Under the pieces are notes generated by a model. That model was not told the DNA's origin. It saw only the letters and a program-made list of their open reading frames with translations, and did not search any database. A stretch of DNA of 64,000 nucleotides. Origin: Paraburkholderia susongensis (GTDB lineage Bacteria > Pseudomonadota > Gammaproteobacteria > Burkholderiales > Burkholderiaceae). Location of the stretch: NCBI RefSeq assembly GCF_900177725.1, contig NZ_FXAT01000003.1, forward strand, positions 558,001 through 622,000, given 5' to 3'. Of the stretch, positions 1 through 8,412 are shown piece after piece (the stretch's first letter is position 1; each line of letters opens with the position of its first letter). The translations under genes and the position numbers were made by a program.

Positions 1-1
1 C

Positions 2-796
2 TATACGGAAGGCACGAAGCACGGCAAGCGCGTGCAGGCGTTGGGCGGCGCAAAGAATCACCTCGTCGTGATGCCCGATGCCGATCTCGACCAGGCCGTC
101 GACGCATTGATCGGCGCCGCGTACGGTTCGGCCGGCGAGCGCTGCATGGCGATTTCGGTGGCGGTCGCGGTGGGACACATCGCCGACGAACTGATCGAGC
201 GTCTGACGCCGCGCGTGAAGAGTCTGAAGATTCTCAACGGCATGGAAGCGGTGGCCGAAATGGGTCCGCTCGTGACGGGCACGCATCGCGACAAGGTGGC
301 AGGCTATATCGACGCCGGCGTTGCGGCGGGCGCGAAGCTCGTCGTCGATGGGCGCGGTCATAAAGTGGCTGGGCACGAGAACGGTTTCTTCCTCGGCGGC
401 AGCCTGTTCGATGATGTGACGACCGACATGAAGATCTACCGCGAGGAGATTTTCGGGCCGGTGCTGTGCGTCGTGCGCGTGCCGGACTTCGCTTCCGCTG
501 TCGAACTGATCAACTCCAATCAGTTTGCGAACGGCGTGTCGCTGTTCACGTCCGATGGCGGCGTTGCGCGCGCGTTCTCGCGCCAGATCGAGATCGGCAT
601 GGTGGGTATCAACGTGCCGATTCCGGTGCCGATGGCATGGCATTCGTTCGGCGGCTGGAAGAAGTCGCTGTTCGGCGATCATCACGCGTACGGTGAAGAA
701 GGCGTGCGCTTCTATACACGCTACAAGAGCATCATGCAGCGCTGGCCCGACAGCATCGCGAAGGGCGCTGAATTCACGATGCCGGTCGCGAAGTAG
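2..796 (+). CDS. mmsA: CoA-acylating methylmalonate-semialdehyde dehydrogenase, 3' part
   Basis: The gene is cut by the window edge; the frame is open from base 2, so the true start lies upstream. The visible 264 residues are the C-terminal half of an aldehyde dehydrogenase. They include the MmsA/IolA-type block [11 protein letters not shown] near the start, the nucleophile region GERCMAIS with the catalytic Cys, and the late block [15 protein letters not shown]. Family members convert malonate or methylmalonate semialdehyde plus CoA and NAD to acetyl- or propionyl-CoA in the cytoplasm, in valine, inositol and beta-alanine breakdown. It lies 128 bases upstream of a GMC oxidoreductase and a Liv-type importer on the same strand, which suggests one catabolic unit. 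Family assignment is good; the exact substrate is inferred. Confidence 0.9.
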   Translation, partial: YTEGTKHGKRVQALGGAKNHLVVMPDADLDQAVDALIGAAYGSAGERCMAISVAVAVGHIADELIERLTPRVKSLKILNGMEAVAEMGPLVTGTHRDKVAGYIDAGVAAGAKLVVDGRGHKVAGHENGFFLGGSLFDDVTTDMKIYREEIFGPVLCVVRVPDFASAVELINSNQFANGVSLFTSDGGVARAFSRQIEIGMVGINVPIPVPMAWHSFGGWKKSLFGDHHAYGEEGVRFYTRYKSIMQRWPDSIAKGAEFTMPVAK

Positions 797-924
797 TTCG
801 CCGTTTGACAGGGCATCTGGCGCGCGCCAAAACAAGAATAACGCGTTGCCGCGCACGCGTGGAAAGCGTGGGGAAACTCCTTGCCAGCCACGTGTGCGCA
901 GAAAAATGCTTAGGAGACTGAACG

Positions 925-2640
925 ATGAGTCACACCGAAAGTGCGTCCACGGCCGCGCGACGGCTCGAAGGCGAATTCGACTACATCATTGTCGGCGCGG
1001 GCACCGCGGGTTGCGTGCTGGCGAACCGGCTCACCGAAGATGCCGATATCAGTGTGTTGCTGCTCGAAGCCGGCGGCAAGGACGATTACCACTGGATCCA
1101 CGTGCCGGTTGGCTACCTGTACTGCATCGGCAACCCTCGCACGGACTGGCTCTATAAGACACAAGCGGAACCGGGCCTGAATGGCCGCGCGCTGTCGTAT
1201 CCGCGCGGGCGCGTGTTGGGCGGCAGTTCGTCGATCAACGGCATGATCTACATGCGTGGGCAGCGCGAGGACTACGACGAATGGGCACGCGCCACGAATG
1301 ATAGTTCGTGGTCGTGGGACTCGGTGCTGCCGGTCTTCAAACGCAGCGAAGATCACTACGGGGGGGCCAACGAATCGCATGGCGCGGGCGGCCCGTGGCG
1401 CGTCGAAAAGCAGCGCCTGAAGTGGAAGATTCTCGAAGAGTTCGCGCAAGCCGCGCAGCAAAACGGCATTCCCGCGACCGACGACTTCAATCGTGGCGAC
1501 AACACCGGCGTCGGTTATTTCGACGTCAATCAGAAGCGCGGCATTCGCTGGAATGCGTCGAAAGCGTTTTTGCGGCCCGCGTTCAAGCGGCCGAATCTCA
1601 CGGTCATTACCGGCGCGCATACGCAGCGTGTCGTGTTCGAAGGGCGCCGCTGCACGGGTGTCGAATATCGTGGCGGCGATGTCGACTATCTCGCCAAAGC
1701 TCGTTGCGAAGTCATCCTTTCCTCGGGCGCGGTCAACTCGCCGCAACTGCTCGAGCTGTCCGGCGTCGGCAACGGCGCGCGGCTGCAGAATCTGGGCATC
1801 GAGGTCGTCAAGGATCTGCGCGGCGTCGGCGAAAATCTGCAGGACCATTTGCAGTTGCGCATGGCCTATAAGGTCGAAGGCGTGCGCACGCTCAACACGA
1901 TGAGCGCGCACTGGTGGGGCAAGCTCATGATCGGCGTGCAGTACGCGCTCTTCCAGAGCGGGCCGATGTCGATGTCGCCGTCGCAACTCGGCGCTTTCGC
2001 GAAGTCCGATCCCGACGACCGCTCGCTCACGCGCCCCGATCTCGAGTACCATGTGCAGCCGCTTTCGCTCGATCGCTTCGGCGAACCGCTGCATCGTTTC
2101 AATGCATTCACCGCATCGGTGTGTCAGTTGCGTCCCACGTCGCGCGGCAGCATCCATATCGGATCGGCCGATGCATCGGCACCGCCGTTGATCGCGCCGA
2201 ACTATCTCTCGACCGACTACGACCGCCACGTCGCCGCGAACGCATTGCGTCTCACGCGCCGCATCGCCGCGGCGCCCGCGCTCGCGCGCTACCGGCCGCA
2301 GGAGATTCTGCCGGGCATTCAGTACCAAACCGAAGCGCAATTGCAGCAGGCCGCCGGCGCGGTCGGTACGACGATCTTCCATCCAGTCGGCACCTGCCGC
2401 ATGGGTACGACCGACGATCCCGCCACGGTGGTCGATAACCGGCTACGAGTTATCGGAGTCGAGGGCTTGCGTGTCGTCGATGCGTCGGTGATGCCGAACA
2501 TCACGTCGGGCAACACGAATTCGCCGACGCTAATGATTGCCGAGCGCGCGAGCGACATGATTCGCGAGGATCGCCGCGCGCGCGTGAGTGGCAGCGTGTC
2601 CGCGCAAACGAGTGCGGCCGCGCCGGTGTCCGCTGTGTGA
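925..2640 (+). CDS. GMC-family FAD oxidoreductase (choline dehydrogenase-like)
   Basis: The 571-residue protein has the N-terminal FAD dinucleotide-binding motif GAGTAG at residues 24-29. The GMC signature 1 block GRVLGGSSSINGMIYMRG lies around 95-112. The C-terminal block has HPVGTCRMG and SGNTNSPT, which carry the active-site His and Asn of the family. Family members oxidise alcohols such as choline, polyols or aliphatic alcohols to aldehydes. The start at 925 follows an AGGAGA ribosome site. With an aldehyde dehydrogenase upstream and an importer downstream, it plausibly performs the alcohol-to-aldehyde step for an imported substrate. Similarity to BetA is generic, so choline is not claimed. 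Confidence 0.88.
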   Translation: MSHTESASTAARRLEGEFDYIIVGAGTAGCVLANRLTEDADISVLLLEAGGKDDYHWIHVPVGYLYCIGNPRTDWLYKTQAEPGLNGRALSYPRGRVLGGSSSINGMIYMRGQREDYDEWARATNDSSWSWDSVLPVFKRSEDHYGGANESHGAGGPWRVEKQRLKWKILEEFAQAAQQNGIPATDDFNRGDNTGVGYFDVNQKRGIRWNASKAFLRPAFKRPNLTVITGAHTQRVVFEGRRCTGVEYRGGDVDYLAKARCEVILSSGAVNSPQLLELSGVGNGARLQNLGIEVVKDLRGVGENLQDHLQLRMAYKVEGVRTLNTMSAHWWGKLMIGVQYALFQSGPMSMSPSQLGAFAKSDPDDRSLTRPDLEYHVQPLSLDRFGEPLHRFNAFTASVCQLRPTSRGSIHIGSADASAPPLIAPNYLSTDYDRHVAANALRLTRRIAAAPALARYRPQEILPGIQYQTEAQLQQAAGAVGTTIFHPVGTCRMGTTDDPATVVDNRLRVIGVEGLRVVDASVMPNITSGNTNSPTLMIAERASDMIREDRRARVSGSVSAQTSAAAPVSAV

Positions 2641-3049
2641 CACACGCTGTGTGACAGATCGCGAATCAATAGAAAGACACCAGCAGACATAAGCGGGCGC
2701 AAGCACAGGCACAAGCGGCACCGGCGAGGCTCAAACCGGCAGACACGCCCGCGCGCGATACGTCGCATCGGTCATGTTTTCCGCAGTGACGCGCAGTGCG
2801 CGTGACGCGAGTGTGCCGCGCGCCTCGCTCACGCACGGCGCGCCGCGTCCACTAAGTGCAAATCCCAATGAATGCGCTGCATCATTGGCGCGACAATGGC
2901 AGCCATGCTGCGTGTCGCGCCATGGATTACCGTCCGGATTGGTGCAGCACGCCAACGAGCGGCAAGGGGTGCCGCCGTTCATAAAAAGTCGCGCAGAGCT
3001 TCGCGCGGAAAGATCGTAGTGCTTCGCCTAACTCCGTATGGAAGGGAAC
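2641..3049 (+). other. intergenic stretch between the GMC oxidoreductase and livG
   Basis: I see no convincing gene in these roughly 400 bases. There is an imperfect hairpin at 2887-2921 with outer arms GGCGCGACA and TGTCGCGCC and inner arms GCAGC and GCTGC. No T-run follows it, so it is more likely an mRNA-processing or stability structure than a terminator. A near-consensus promoter for livG was not found. Confidence 0.4.
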
Positions 3050-3829
3050 ATGATTCTCGGCGATACGATTCTCGAAACGCGCGGCCTCACCCGCGAGTTC
3101 AAAGGCTTTGTCGCCGTGAACGGTGTGAATCTGCGCGTGCGCCGTGGCTCGATCCATGCGCTGATCGGGCCCAATGGGGCAGGCAAGACCACCTGCTTCA
3201 ATCTGCTCACGAAATTTCTCGAACCCACTGCGGGTCAGATCGTTTTCAACGGGGTCGATATCACGAGCGAGCGTCCCGCGCAGATCGCGCGGCGCGGCAT
3301 CATCCGTTCGTTCCAGATTTCCGCGGTGTTTCCGCATCTGACAGCGTTGCAGAACGTGCGCATCGGTTTGCAGCGCTCGCTCGGCACCGCGTTTCACTTC
3401 TGGAAGAGCGAGCGCACGCTGCGGAGTCTGAACGATCGCGCGATGGATCTGCTCACCCAGGTCGGCCTGACCGATTTCGCCGATGTGTTGACGGTCGAGC
3501 TTGCGTACGGCCGCAAGCGCGCGCTCGAAATCGCCACCACGCTTGCGATGGAACCCGAGCTGATGCTGCTCGACGAGCCCACTCAAGGCATGGGTCACGA
3601 AGACGTCGACCGCGTGACCGCGCTCATCAAGAAAGTCTCGGCCGGGCGCACGATCCTGATGGTCGAGCACAACATGAACGTGATTGCCGGCATCTCCGAC
3701 ACGATCACCGTGCTGCAACGGGGCGAGGTGCTGGCCGAAGGCAGCTACGCGGAAGTGTCGAAGAATCCGCTCGTGATGCAAGCCTATATGGGCAGTGCCG
3801 ACGCGGCGCTCGCCGGAGCCCACGCATGA
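3050..3829 (+). CDS. livG: Liv-type ABC transporter ATPase (LivG family)
   Basis: ATPase subunit of a branched-chain amino-acid-type (HAAT) importer, acting at the cytoplasmic face with the permeases at 6016-7871. The 259 residues carry Walker A GPNGAGKTT at 40-48, the Q-loop region, the degenerate LivG signature LAYGRKR, Walker B LMLLDEPTQG and the switch His in MVEHNMN. The start at 3050 is chosen because GAAGGGA precedes it; an ATG 12 bases upstream lacks a good ribosome site. The stop overlaps the next gene as ATGA, so the two ATPases are probably translationally coupled. Confidence 0.88.
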   Translation: MILGDTILETRGLTREFKGFVAVNGVNLRVRRGSIHALIGPNGAGKTTCFNLLTKFLEPTAGQIVFNGVDITSERPAQIARRGIIRSFQISAVFPHLTALQNVRIGLQRSLGTAFHFWKSERTLRSLNDRAMDLLTQVGLTDFADVLTVELAYGRKRALEIATTLAMEPELMLLDEPTQGMGHEDVDRVTALIKKVSAGRTILMVEHNMNVIAGISDTITVLQRGEVLAEGSYAEVSKNPLVMQAYMGSADAALAGAHA

Positions 3830-4584
3830 ATACGACTGTCGAGCGCGAAGGCCTCGAACTGAGCGACATGAAGAACGGCGCACCCGCGCTGGAGATCGCG
3901 GGACTGCAAGCCTGGTACGGGGAATCCCACATCCTGCACGGCGTCGATCTGACGGTCGGCCGCGGCGAAGTCGTCACGCTGCTTGGGCGCAACGGCGCGG
4001 GCCGCACCACGACGCTGCGCGCGATCATGGGCCTCACGGGGCGCCGCACGGGTTCGATCCGCATCGACGGACGCGAAACGATCAACCTGCCCACGCATCG
4101 CATCGCGCATTGCGGCATCGGTTATTGCCCCGAAGAGCGCGGCATTTTTTCGAGCCTTTCGTGCGAGGAAAATCTGCTGCTGCCGCCCGCCATCGGCGAC
4201 AAGGCGCACATGATGTCGCTCGAGGAAATCTACGCGATGTTCCCGAATCTGCAAGAGCGCCGCATGAGCCAGGGCACGCGGCTGTCGGGCGGCGAACAGC
4301 AGATGCTCGCGGTCGCGCGCATTCTGCGCACCGGCGCGAATCTGCTGCTGCTCGACGAAATCTCGGAAGGGCTCGCGCCCGTGATCGTGCAGGCGCTCGC
4401 GCGCATGATCGTCACGCTCAAGGCGCGCGGCTACACGATCGTGATGGTCGAGCAGAACTTCCGTTTTGCCGCGCCGCTTGCCGATCGTTTCTATGTGATG
4501 GAGCACGGCACGATCGTCGAGCATTTCGAGGCCAGCGAGCTCGAAGGCAAGATGCCGGTGCTGCACGATTTACTGGGCGTGTAG
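3826..4584 (+). CDS. livF: Liv-type ABC transporter ATPase (LivF family) with Arg in Walker A
   Basis: Second ATPase of the same importer, 252 residues, starting in an ATGA overlap with livG. Signature RLSGGEQQ, Walker B LLLLDEIS and the LivF-type EQN switch region are present. The P-loop reads GRNGAGRTTT: residue 60 is Arg (codon CGC) where the invariant Walker A Lys is expected. About 20 residues precede the usual LivF start, and an internal Met lies at residue 15. The function is inferred from homology and position; the Lys-to-Arg change may weaken ATP hydrolysis or be tolerated in this subfamily. Confidence 0.85.
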   Translation: MNTTVEREGLELSDMKNGAPALEIAGLQAWYGESHILHGVDLTVGRGEVVTLLGRNGAGRTTTLRAIMGLTGRRTGSIRIDGRETINLPTHRIAHCGIGYCPEERGIFSSLSCEENLLLPPAIGDKAHMMSLEEIYAMFPNLQERRMSQGTRLSGGEQQMLAVARILRTGANLLLLDEISEGLAPVIVQALARMIVTLKARGYTIVMVEQNFRFAAPLADRFYVMEHGTIVEHFEASELEGKMPVLHDLLGV

Positions 4585-4652
4585 ATAGGCATGCAAACAT
4601 GCATGCTCCCGATTGCCTCTGATAACCACAAGCGAAGAACCAGGAGACACAC

Positions 4653-5867
4653 ATGAAAAAGAACTCACTTGCGCGGCTTGCCTCATTCTGTTTCGCGGTT
4701 GCCGCCGGCACCGCGCTAACGTTCGGGGGCGCGCAAGCGGCCGACGACGCCGTGAAGATCGGCTTCATCACCGACATGTCGGGGTTGTACGCGGATATCG
4801 ACGGGCAGGGCGGTCTCGAGGCGATCCGCATGGCGGTCGCCGACTTCGGCGGCAAGGTCAACGGCAAGCCGATCACGGTGCTGTACGCGGATCACCAGAA
4901 CAAGGCGGACATCGCCGCGTCGCGCGCGCGTGAATGGTTCGACCGCGATGGCGTCGACATGCTGATCGGGGGCACGAATTCGGCGACCGGGCTGTCGATG
5001 AACACCGTCGCGGGCGAGAAGCACAAGGTCTACATCAACGTCGGCGCGGGTGCCGATACGCTGACCAACGAGCAATGCACGCCCTACACGATTCACTATG
5101 CGTACGACACGACTGCGCTCGCGAACGGCACGGGCTCTGCGGTGACGAAGCAGGACGGCAAGACGTGGTACTTCCTGACCGCCGACTACGCATTCGGCAA
5201 GGCGCTCGAAAAAGCGACCTCGGACGTCGTGAAGGCGAACGGCGGCCAGGTGCTCGGCTCGGTGCGTCATCCGTTGTCGGCGTCGGACTTCTCGTCGTTC
5301 CTGTTGCAGGCGCAGGCATCGAAGGCGCAGATTCTCGGCCTCGCGAATGCCGGCGGCGATACGGTCAACGCGATCAAGGCCGCGAAGGAATTCGGCATCC
5401 CGAAGACGATGAAGATCGCCGCGCTGCTGATGTTCATCGACGACGTGCACAGCCTCGGTCTGGAGACCACCCAAGGCCTCGTGCTGACCGACAGCTGGTA
5501 CTGGAACAAGGACGCCGAGACGCGCAAGTGGTCGCAACGCTACTTCGACAAGATGAAGAAGATGCCGTCGAGCCTGCAGGCTGCTGATTACTCGGCGACG
5601 ATGAACTATCTGAAGGCGGTGCAGGCGGTGGGCACGACCGATCCGGACAAGGTGATGGCGCAGCTTCGCAAGACGAAGATCGACGACTTCTATGCGAAGG
5701 GCTACATCCGCCAGGACGGCAGCATGATTCACGACATGTACCTGATGCAGGTGAAGACGCCCGCCGAATCGAAGGAGCCGTGGGACTACTACAAGATCAT
5801 GGCGACGATTCCGGGCGAGCAGGCCTTCACGACCAAGGCGCAGACCCGTTGCGCGTTGTGGAAGTAA
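4653..5867 (+). CDS. Liv-type ABC transporter periplasmic binding protein
   Basis: The 404-residue protein has a cleavable signal peptide: Lys-rich start, hydrophobic core and likely cut after GGAQA near residue 29. It then has a type I periplasmic-binding fold opening with VKIGFITDMSGLYADIDGQGG. There is no lipobox Cys, so it should be soluble in the periplasm. It sits between the ATPases and the permeases of its operon and has a good AGGAGA ribosome site. A 20-bp perfect hairpin follows the stop. The ligand cannot be read from sequence. The neighbouring alcohol and aldehyde dehydrogenases make a small alcohol- or acid-type catabolite possible rather than leucine. Confidence 0.85.
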   Translation: MKKNSLARLASFCFAVAAGTALTFGGAQAADDAVKIGFITDMSGLYADIDGQGGLEAIRMAVADFGGKVNGKPITVLYADHQNKADIAASRAREWFDRDGVDMLIGGTNSATGLSMNTVAGEKHKVYINVGAGADTLTNEQCTPYTIHYAYDTTALANGTGSAVTKQDGKTWYFLTADYAFGKALEKATSDVVKANGGQVLGSVRHPLSASDFSSFLLQAQASKAQILGLANAGGDTVNAIKAAKEFGIPKTMKIAALLMFIDDVHSLGLETTQGLVLTDSWYWNKDAETRKWSQRYFDKMKKMPSSLQAADYSATMNYLKAVQAVGTTDPDKVMAQLRKTKIDDFYAKGYIRQDGSMIHDMYLMQVKTPAESKEPWDYYKIMATIPGEQAFTTKAQTRCALWK

Positions 5868-5914
5868 GCGCGCGCGTACGGCGTTTTCGCGAGTCATGGC
5901 GGCCAGCCGTTTCA

Positions 5915-5961
5915 CGTGCCGCGCACGGTAGACGCTATTGCCGTCTACCGTGCGCGGCACG
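5915..5961 (+). terminator. 20-bp perfect hairpin between the binding protein and livH
   Basis: Arms 5915-5934 and 5942-5961 are perfectly complementary (20 bp) around a 7-base loop. No T-run follows, so it is not a classical terminator. In transporter operons such hairpins often protect the binding-protein mRNA and lower expression of the distal permeases; that role is inferred here. Confidence 0.65.
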
Positions 5962-6015
5962 GATCGTGCGTGACCGATCTCACCTTGACGATGGCTTGAA
6001 GGGCTAAGGGCTTCA

Positions 6016-6900
6016 ATGGACATCTTTGGCGTTCCGCTACCGGCGATGCTGAGCCAGCTTCTGCTCGGGCTCGTGAACGGCTCGTTCTACGCGATACTGA
6101 GCCTCGGGCTGGCGGTGATTTTCGGCCTGCTCAACGTGATCAATTTCGCGCATGGCGCGCTGTTCATGCTCGGCGCGATGCTCGCGTGGATGGGGCTGTC
6201 GTATTTCAATCTGCCGTACTGGGTGATGCTCGTGCTCGCGCCGCTGATCGTGGGGCTCGTCGGCATCGCGATCGAGCGCTCGATGCTGCGCTGGCTCTAC
6301 AAGCTCGATCATCTATACGGACTCCTGCTGACTTTCGGGCTCACGCTCGTGATCGAAGGCGTGTTCCATTCGATCTACGGGTCGTCCGGCCAGCCGTACG
6401 ACGTGCCCTCGGCGCTCTCGGGCGCGACCAATCTCGGTTTCATGTTCCTGCCGAACTATCGCGCGTGGGTCGTCGTCGCGTCGCTCGTCGTGTGTTTCGC
6501 TACGTGGTTCGTGATCGAGAAGACGCGGCTTGGCGCGTACCTGCGCGCGGGCACCGAAAACCCGAAGCTCGTCGAGGCGTTCGGTGTCAACGTGCCGCTG
6601 ATGATTACGCTCACGTACGGCTTCGGCGTCGCGCTCGCGGCGTTTGCCGGCGTGCTCGCCGCGCCGGTCATTCAGGTCTCGCCGCTGATGGGCCAGCCGA
6701 TGATCATCACCGTGTTCGCGGTGGTCGTGATCGGCGGGATGGGTTCGATCATGGGCTCGATTCTGACCGGCCTCATGCTCGGCGTGATCGAAGGACTCAC
6801 GCGCGTGTTCTACCCCGAAGCGTCGGCGACCGTCGTCTTCGTGATCATGGCGCTCGTGTTGCTCGTGCGTCCGGCGGGTCTCTTCGGCAGGGAAAAATGA
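6016..6900 (+). CDS. livH: Liv-type ABC transporter permease (LivH family)
   Basis: An inner-membrane permease of 294 residues, mostly hydrophobic helices. It has the LivH-typical N-terminal segment GLVNGSFYAILSLGLAVIFG, the NFAHGALFMLGA block and the conserved FAVVVIGGMGSIMGS cytoplasmic loop region near the C-terminus that contacts the ATPases. The length is normal for LivH. It overlaps livM by ATGA. It should pair with the LivM protein to form the channel for the substrate delivered by the binding protein at 4653-5867. Confidence 0.88.
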   Translation: MDIFGVPLPAMLSQLLLGLVNGSFYAILSLGLAVIFGLLNVINFAHGALFMLGAMLAWMGLSYFNLPYWVMLVLAPLIVGLVGIAIERSMLRWLYKLDHLYGLLLTFGLTLVIEGVFHSIYGSSGQPYDVPSALSGATNLGFMFLPNYRAWVVVASLVVCFATWFVIEKTRLGAYLRAGTENPKLVEAFGVNVPLMITLTYGFGVALAAFAGVLAAPVIQVSPLMGQPMIITVFAVVVIGGMGSIMGSILTGLMLGVIEGLTRVFYPEASATVVFVIMALVLLVRPAGLFGREK

Positions 6901-7871
6901 TGCAGAGAAAAATTCTCTACGGTCTGCTGCTGATCGTGCTGCTCGCGGTGCCGGTGCTCGGCATCTATCCGCTCTTCGTGATGAAGGTGCTGTGCTTCGC
7001 GCTGTTCGCGGCGGCGTTCAATCTGCTGATCGGCTACACGGGGCTCCTCTCGTTCGGGCACGCGATGTTTCTCGCGTCGGCCGGCTACGCGACCGGCTAT
7101 GCGATGCAGACGCTCGGATTCTCGCCCGAGCTGGGCGTGCTGGCCGGCACCGCGACGGCGACGCTGCTTGGGCTTGTGGTCGGCTTCTTCGCGATTCGCC
7201 GGCAAGGCATCTACTTTGCGATGGTGACGCTCGCGCTCGCGCAGATGGTCTACTTCGTGTTTCTGCAGGTGCCGTTCACGCATGGTGAAGATGGTCTGCA
7301 AGGCGTGCCGCGCGGCAATCTGTTCGGCGTGCTCAGTCTCTCGTCTGATGTCGCGCTGTATTTCGTCGTGCTGGCGGTGATGGTCGCGGCGTTTCTGCTG
7401 ATCGTGCGCATCGTGCATTCGCCGTTCGGGCAGGTGCTCGTCGCGATCAAGGAAAATGAGCCGCGTGCGGTGTCGCTTGGCTACGATACCGATCGCTTCA
7501 AGCTGCTTGCGTTCATTCTGTCGGCGGGTCTTGCCGGTCTCGCGGGTTCGCTCAAAGTGCTGGTGCAAGGCTTCGAAACGCTGAGCGACGCGTACTGGAC
7601 CATGTCCGGCCTCGTGATCCTGATGACGCTCGTGGGAGGCATGGGCACGCTGTTCGGACCGTTGCTCGGCGCCGCGCTGATCGTTTCGCTCGAAGACCGT
7701 CTCGGCGATATCGGTTCCGCGCTCGCATCGGTGACGGGCATCGACTGGTTCCGTTCGCTCGGCGAGTCGGTGACGATCGTCACGGGTCTGATTTTCATTG
7801 CCTGCGTGCTCGCGTTCCGGCGCGGTATCGTCGGCGAGATCGTCGCGCGCGTGCGGCCGCTGCGCGCGTGA
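6897..7871 (+). CDS. livM: Liv-type ABC transporter permease (LivM family)
   Basis: Second permease, 324 residues. It has the LivM hallmarks AFNLLIGYTGLLSFGHAMF near residues 35-55, FAIRRQGIYFAMVTLALAQ, and the ATPase-contact loop VILMTLVGGMGTLFGPLLGA. The start overlaps the livH stop (ATGATG; either Met may be used). The open frame extends far upstream inside livH in another frame, but that part is a shadow. It is the last gene of the first importer operon. Confidence 0.88.
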   Translation: MMQRKILYGLLLIVLLAVPVLGIYPLFVMKVLCFALFAAAFNLLIGYTGLLSFGHAMFLASAGYATGYAMQTLGFSPELGVLAGTATATLLGLVVGFFAIRRQGIYFAMVTLALAQMVYFVFLQVPFTHGEDGLQGVPRGNLFGVLSLSSDVALYFVVLAVMVAAFLLIVRIVHSPFGQVLVAIKENEPRAVSLGYDTDRFKLLAFILSAGLAGLAGSLKVLVQGFETLSDAYWTMSGLVILMTLVGGMGTLFGPLLGAALIVSLEDRLGDIGSALASVTGIDWFRSLGESVTIVTGLIFIACVLAFRRGIVGEIVARVRPLRA

Positions 7872-8150
7872 TGGGGCGTTGCTTGATGCAGTGCGATATG
7901 AAAATTGCTTCGGGATCCGATTTAATTCGCGCATGCTGAAGATCCGATGAAATGGACACCTTTACGTGCGAGTTGCATAATGCATAGCCGAAATACACGA
8001 ACGTGCCCCAATTCGGTGCCGCAGTGCACCACTAGGGTAATTGCTAGTTGTTACCGGAAGGGGGGGCGTTTATTCTTCATGCAGTTCTGATGCACCACGA
8101 ATTTGCAGGTGGAGAACGAGGAGACAATTGAGGCACTCAGTGCCCAGACG

Positions 8151-8190
8151 AAAGCGCTGTTGGATTGATATCCAACAGCGCTTTTTATTT
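8151..8190 (+). terminator. strong intrinsic terminator
   Basis: Arms AAAGCGCTGTTGGAT (8151-8165) and ATCCAACAGCGCTTT (8170-8184) are perfectly complementary over 15 bp with a 4-base loop, and TTTTATTT follows. It is oriented to stop plus-strand transcripts and lies 280 bases beyond livM. Confidence 0.85.
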
Positions 8191-8301
8191 GTGCTTTTCA
8201 AAAAGCAGTGGCGAATTAATCCGCTAATCCGGCAGCTATTTTTTATTCGCCGTCTGAATTCCTGCACCGCTGTATTTACACATCACAACCCTGCAAAACG
8301 C

Positions 8302-8331
8302 TTGCAGCACGGCGCGGGCGTCCGCTAAACT
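8302..8331 (+). promoter_or_regulatory. putative sigma-70 promoter of the first binding-protein gene
   Basis: TTGCAG (8302-8307), an 18-base spacer and TAAACT (8326-8331). Transcription would start near 8338, just at the inverted repeat 8340-8357, so a repressor bound there would block initiation. Assigned by eye from consensus. Confidence 0.5.
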
Positions 8332-8339
8332 CGCTATTC

Positions 8340-8357
8340 ACCGACCATGCGGTCGGT
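8340..8357 (+). promoter_or_regulatory. inverted-repeat operator, TetR/PaaR-like
   Basis: ACCGACC-ATGC-GGTCGGT is a perfect 7-bp inverted repeat placed over the predicted transcription start. ACCGACC/GGTCGGT half-sites resemble operators of TetR-family regulators of aromatic-acid catabolism (PaaR type) in betaproteobacteria. No regulator gene lies in the window, so the binding protein is unknown. Confidence 0.55.
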
Positions 8358-8412
8358 ATTTAAGTCTGCGGATTTAAATTCAATTGAATAACGGGGTTAC
8401 TAGAGGAGCAGG

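Larger units (their letters stand above)
7872..8412 (+). other. long gene-free stretch with terminator, promoter and operator
   Basis: No protein gene is supported in these 541 bases. The first part (7872-8150) has no recognised feature and lies between livM and a strong intrinsic terminator; it is either a long livM 3' UTR or a small RNA. The second part carries a promoter and an inverted-repeat operator for the next gene. Base composition is more AT-rich than the surrounding coding DNA. Confidence 0.5.

Noticed and set aside
2872-3825. Long upstream extension of the first livF frame, running through livG.
   Set aside because: The extension is an out-of-frame reading of livG; LivF homology begins only after 3826, where the ATGA overlap gives a natural start.
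8041-8328. A 95-codon frame covering the terminator upstream of binding protein 1.
   Set aside because: The frame runs through a perfect terminator hairpin and the promoter region; the translation has no family pattern.
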